A stretch of DNA of 32,185 nt. It comes from Methylophilaceae bacterium UBA7525. GTDB taxonomy: Bacteria > Pseudomonadota > Gammaproteobacteria > Burkholderiales > Methylophilaceae. The notes under the pieces were generated by a model. That model worked only from the letters and a program-made list of their open reading frames with translations. It did no database searches and was not told the DNA's origin. This document shows, one piece after another, positions 29,921 to 32,185 of this stretch. Within the stretch, counting starts at the first letter, position 1; each line of letters starts with the position of its first letter. The translations under genes were made by a program, and so were the position numbers. The DNA lies in NCBI GenBank assembly GCA_002479405.1, contig DLMX01000052.1, positions 18,236 through 50,420 on the forward strand, written 5' to 3'.

Positions 29921-30490
29921 ATGAACTGGAACATTCCCAACAGCCTGACATTTCTGCGCATTCTGCTGATTCCGGTCTTTGTCGGCATTTTTTACCTGCC
30001 GGCCGATATCATTGACCCGCACTGGGTGAACTTCACCGCAACCCTGATCTTTGCGCTGGCGGCCGTCACTGACTGGTTCGATGGTTATCTGGCGCGCGCG
30101 CTGAACCAGACGTCCGCCTTTGGTGCTTTTCTCGATCCGGTTGCAGACAAGTTGATGGTGGCGGCGGCATTGATCGTACTGGTCGAACTGGAGCGTACGG
30201 GTGCAATCATTGCGCTGATCATCATCGGTCGCGAAATTGCCATCAGCGCGCTGCGCGAATGGATGGCCGGCATCGGCGAACGCAGCAGTGTGGCGGTCGC
30301 CAATCTGGGCAAGATCAAGACCGCCGCACAGATGATTGCCATCCTTTTGTTGCTCTATTATGACCGGATCGGCCCGGTCGATATAAAATTTTTTGGTGAG
30401 CTTTTAATTTACGTCGCAGCATTTTTAACATTGCTGTCAATGGCTTACTATCTGAAGGCCGCCTGGCCTCAGATGCGGACAAAAAAATAA
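29921..30490 (+). CDS. pgsA: CDP-diacylglycerol-glycerol-3-phosphate 3-phosphatidyltransferase
   Basis: A 189-residue inner-membrane enzyme that makes phosphatidylglycerol phosphate from CDP-diacylglycerol and glycerol-3-phosphate, the committed step to phosphatidylglycerol and cardiolipin. The CDP-alcohol phosphotransferase signature is perfect: D51-x2-D54-G55-x2-A58-R59-x8-G68-x3-D72-x3-D76. Several membrane helices flank it (about 10-26, 36-50, 83-105, 128-144, 158-177). The start MNWNIPNSLTFLRILLIPVF is typical. The uvrC-pgsA order followed by tRNA genes is a common proteobacterial arrangement. Confidence 0.97.
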   Translation: MNWNIPNSLTFLRILLIPVFVGIFYLPADIIDPHWVNFTATLIFALAAVTDWFDGYLARALNQTSAFGAFLDPVADKLMVAAALIVLVELERTGAIIALIIIGREIAISALREWMAGIGERSSVAVANLGKIKTAAQMIAILLLLYYDRIGPVDIKFFGELLIYVAAFLTLLSMAYYLKAAWPQMRTKK

Positions 30491-30503
30491 GCGCAAATCA
30501 GCC

Positions 30504-30531
30504 TTGACACCTTCTTCAAAATCGCTAAAAT
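30504..30531 (+). promoter_or_regulatory. Strong sigma70 promoter for tRNA-Gly
   Basis: A perfect TTGACA (30504-30509) and TAAAAT (30526-30531) are separated by 16 bases, about 15 bases before the tRNA. The GC-rich GCTGCC directly after the -10 box resembles the discriminator of stringently controlled stable-RNA promoters. Confidence 0.85.
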
Positions 30532-30545
30532 GCTGCCTTCTTCAC

Positions 30546-30621
30546 GCGGGAATAGCTCAGTTGGTAGAGCGCAACCTTGCCAAGGTTGAGGTCGCGAGTT
30601 CGAGACTCGTTTCCCGCTCCA
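30546..30621 (+). tRNA. tRNA-Gly (anticodon GCC)
   Basis: A 76-nt cloverleaf: acceptor GCGGGAA pairs with TTCCCGC; D-stem GCTC/GAGC; anticodon stem CAACC/GGTTG around loop TTGCCAA (anticodon GCC); T-stem GCGAG/CTCGT around TTCGAGA; discriminator T and an encoded CCA. It decodes GGC and GGU. Confidence 0.97.
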
Positions 30622-30626
30622 AATAC

Positions 30627-30665
30627 AAAAAAGGGAAAGCAAGCAAACATTGCTTTCCCTTTTTT
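30627..30665 (+). terminator. Strong hairpin terminator between two tRNA genes
   Basis: Bases 30627-30642 and 30650-30665 are exact reverse complements (16 bp, containing GGGAAAGCAA and TTGCTTTCCC) around a 7-nt loop, ending in six T. It lies five bases after tRNA-Gly and only 23 bases before tRNA-Cys. Confidence 0.88.
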
Positions 30666-30688
30666 CATAGTCACCGTAGTACGGGTAT

Positions 30689-30762
30689 GGCGCGATAGCA
30701 AAGCGGTTATGCCGCGGCCTGCAAAGCCGTTTAGGCCGGTTCGACTCCGGCTCGCGCCTCCA
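30689..30762 (+). tRNA. tRNA-Cys (anticodon GCA)
   Basis: A 74-nt cloverleaf: acceptor GGCGCGA pairs with TCGCGCC; the D-arm is GCAAAGCGGTTATGC; anticodon stem GCGGC/GCCGT around loop CTGCAAA (anticodon GCA); T-stem GCCGG/CCGGC around TTCGACT; discriminator T, as expected for cysteinyl identity (U73), and an encoded CCA. Confidence 0.96.
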
Positions 30763-31022
30763 TCATTTCATTTTTGATTTTGTTTGTTTCGGCCACTCAG
30801 GTACCGCTCAATTACGTTTCGGCCTCACGTTATTTACCGTTCGTAATATCCTCATAGCTAAAGATTAAATAAAATCTTTAACTTCAATTTGTTTGTGCTT
30901 TCGCAGTAGTTAGCCATGAAATGCATGGTATTGGCCTGAATTTTGCTGAAGGGGTAACATGGAACATATGCGCCATGCATGAATCAGTTCTTGTTTTGCA
31001 AAAAATTAAAAGACATTAAAGC
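30763..31022 (+). other. AT-rich spacer before type I secretion gene
   Basis: This 260-nt stretch is visibly more AT-rich than the flanking genes and holds no convincing gene. It has a 9-bp direct repeat GTTTCGGCC (30786-30794 and 30816-30824), an AT-rich dyad at 30859-30880, a distant inverted pair ATGCATGG (30921-30928) / CCATGCAT (30973-30980), and a seven-codon frame at 30959-30982 (MEHMRHA) preceded by AAGGGG. It is a probable regulatory region for the secretion gene. Confidence 0.55.
30859..30880. repeat. AT-rich inverted repeat overlapping a -10-like box
   Basis: TAAAGATT (30859-30866) and AATCTTTA (30873-30880) are exact reverse complements around AAATAA. TAAAAT (30870-30875) lies across the loop and right arm, so a bound protein would cover a possible -10 box. 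The corresponding -35 region is poor. Confidence 0.45.
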
Positions 31023-32185
31023 ATGCAGACAACAGACACTATCAAAGAACGAGCCGAGGAGAAACCGGACGATTTGCTTGAATCGTTGCTTTTCCTCTGT
31101 GATTTGTATGAAGTATCGACGACGCGCGATGCATTGCTCTCAGGCCTGCCGCTGCAGGATGGGCGGCTGACCCCCGATTTGCTTGGCCGTGCTGCAGCGC
31201 GCGCACGGCTGACCTGCAAACTTCACAAGCTTCCGTTAAATCAGATCCCTGCCGAGTTCCTGCCTGCCATGTTACTGCTCAAAGGCGAAGGTGTCTGCCT
31301 GCTGTTGGGATGGGACGATGCGCGCAGGCATGCCCGGGTGATTCTTCCCGCGGTCGGTGAGGCGGAAATTACACTGCCTATCGAGGAGCTGGAAAGCCGT
31401 TATGACGGTCATGTGGCGGTAATCAAGCCCAAATACCGCTTTGATCAGCGGGCGCCAGCGGTCGGTGCAGTCAAGCTGCAGCATTGGTTCTGGGGGGTGC
31501 TGTCGGAGAATGGCCGCATCTACCGCGATATCATGCTGGCCGCATTCCTCATCAATATATTTGCGCTGGCGCTGCCGCTCTTTACGATGAATGTCTATGA
31601 CCGCATCGTGCCCAACAAGTCTGTAGAGACCTTGTGGATGATGGGTTTCGGCGTGGCGTTGATCATCATCGGTGATTTCATCCTGCGCACGGTGCGCGGT
31701 TATTTCCTTGATTGGGCCAGCCAGCGCGTCGATATCAAGTTGTCTTCCCGCATCATGGAGCGGGTATTGGGCGTGCGCATGGAGAACCGGCCGACGTCGG
31801 TGGGTTCCTTTGCTTCCAATCTGCGTTCCTTCGAAACTGTTCGGGATTTCATCACTTCTGCCACAATTACGACATTTATTGACATCCCGTTTGCCTTTAT
31901 CTTCATTGCTGTCATGGCGTGGATTGCCTGGCCGATGATCATTCCTGTCGTCTTCGGCGGTATGCTGATGCTGATTTATGCGCTCAGCGTGCAGGCCAAG
32001 ATGCATGAACTTTCTGAAACTATGTATCGCGCAACCGCCATGCGCAATGCGACCTTGATCGAGAGTCTGGTCGGCCTTGATACGGTCAAGGCCATGGGCA
32101 TCGAAGGCTCCATGCAGACCAAATGGGAACGCAGTACCGCTTTCCTGTCCGAGGTCGGCGGCAAGCTGAGGCTGTTGTCCTCCAC
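31023..32185 (+). CDS. Type I secretion ABC transporter, LapB class (3' end missing)
   Basis: The frame opens at ATG 31023, directly after an in-frame TAA, and runs off the window after 387 codons. Residues about 15-130 are a C39-like peptidase domain (LLESLLFLCDLYEVSTTRDALLSGLPL, LLGRAAARARLTCKL, AMLLLKGEGVCLLLG) without the usual catalytic Cys motif, as in HlyB/LapB transporters, where it binds substrate instead of cutting it. The ABC transmembrane domain starts near residue 165 with RDIMLAAFLINIFALALPLFTMNVYDRIVPNKSVETLW, strongly typical of the LapB subfamily that exports RTX adhesins. The nucleotide-binding domain should lie beyond the window, probably with the membrane-fusion partner and a large substrate. 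There is no clear ribosome-binding site. Confidence 0.92.
   Translation, partial: MQTTDTIKERAEEKPDDLLESLLFLCDLYEVSTTRDALLSGLPLQDGRLTPDLLGRAAARARLTCKLHKLPLNQIPAEFLPAMLLLKGEGVCLLLGWDDARRHARVILPAVGEAEITLPIEELESRYDGHVAVIKPKYRFDQRAPAVGAVKLQHWFWGVLSENGRIYRDIMLAAFLINIFALALPLFTMNVYDRIVPNKSVETLWMMGFGVALIIIGDFILRTVRGYFLDWASQRVDIKLSSRIMERVLGVRMENRPTSVGSFASNLRSFETVRDFITSATITTFIDIPFAFIFIAVMAWIAWPMIIPVVFGGMLMLIYALSVQAKMHELSETMYRATAMRNATLIESLVGLDTVKAMGIEGSMQTKWERSTAFLSEVGGKLRLLSS

Noticed and set aside
30546..30762. tRNA-Gly/tRNA-Cys pair as an attachment site for an integrated element
   Set aside because: No integrase lies nearby in the visible sequence, and no second copy of either tRNA 3' end was noticed within the window.
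30979..31170. A 63-codon plus-strand frame overlapping the start of the secretion transporter
   Set aside because: Its second half is out-of-frame transporter sequence, and the translation (many Arg, Cys) matches nothing. The frame starting at 31023 continues with clear LapB-type features.
31272..32006. A 244-codon minus-strand frame inside the type I secretion transporter
   Set aside because: Antisense to conserved transmembrane-domain sequence; a composition artefact with no domain.

Overview
The window looks like ordinary chromosome from a moderately GC-rich betaproteobacterium, perhaps a Gallionellaceae/Nitrosomonadales relative. The guess rests on protein character (NlpD, TamA/TamB, AcnB, PpsR/PpsA, single-chain class I fumarase, a LapB-type exporter) and on gene groupings; no rRNA or marker alignment was available, so the family-level placement is weak. 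Most of the 32 kb is conserved housekeeping sequence, densely packed, with many 1-4 nt stop/start overlaps. No integrase, transposase, CRISPR array or prophage was seen.

Layout. 1-967 (+): the 3' end of a nitroreductase, then a thioredoxin-like gene with a WCEPC active site. A perfect two-way hairpin terminator at 923-967 separates it from a long minus-strand block (13089 down to 981). In transcription order that block is purB, tamA, tamB; then a four-gene overlapping operon (NYN/OST-HTH protein, wrbA, HugZ-like protein, DUF2069 membrane protein); then surE, pcm, nlpD and two small membrane proteins. surE has a TATAAT box so close to its ATG that its own mRNA may be leaderless. rpoS, often next to nlpD, is absent here.

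13305-23417 (+): a small secreted EF-hand protein, then a central-carbon block: acnB, ppsR, ppsA, acs and fumA. Aconitase B and fumarase serve the TCA/glyoxylate cycles, Acs activates acetate, and PpsA with its regulator PpsR controls entry into gluconeogenesis. Together they suggest growth on, or recycling of, acetate and C4 acids. acs and fumA overlap by four bases; ppsA is preceded by a short reading frame with a very strong ribosome-binding site.

23477-25563 (-): sodC, rlmJ and a YqhA-family membrane protein. 25739-30490 (+): a second secreted EF-hand protein, a metal-efflux CDF transporter overlapping a type-5 uracil-DNA glycosylase and a small tautomerase, then uvrC and pgsA. A strong promoter drives tRNA-Gly(GCC); a strong terminator-like hairpin then sits between it and tRNA-Cys(GCA). 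After an AT-rich 260-nt spacer with dyads, the window ends inside a type I secretion ABC transporter (LapB class), the only clearly accessory-flavoured gene. No convincing undescribed multi-gene system was found; the best leads are regulatory architecture and the NYN/OST-HTH-flavin-heme operon.
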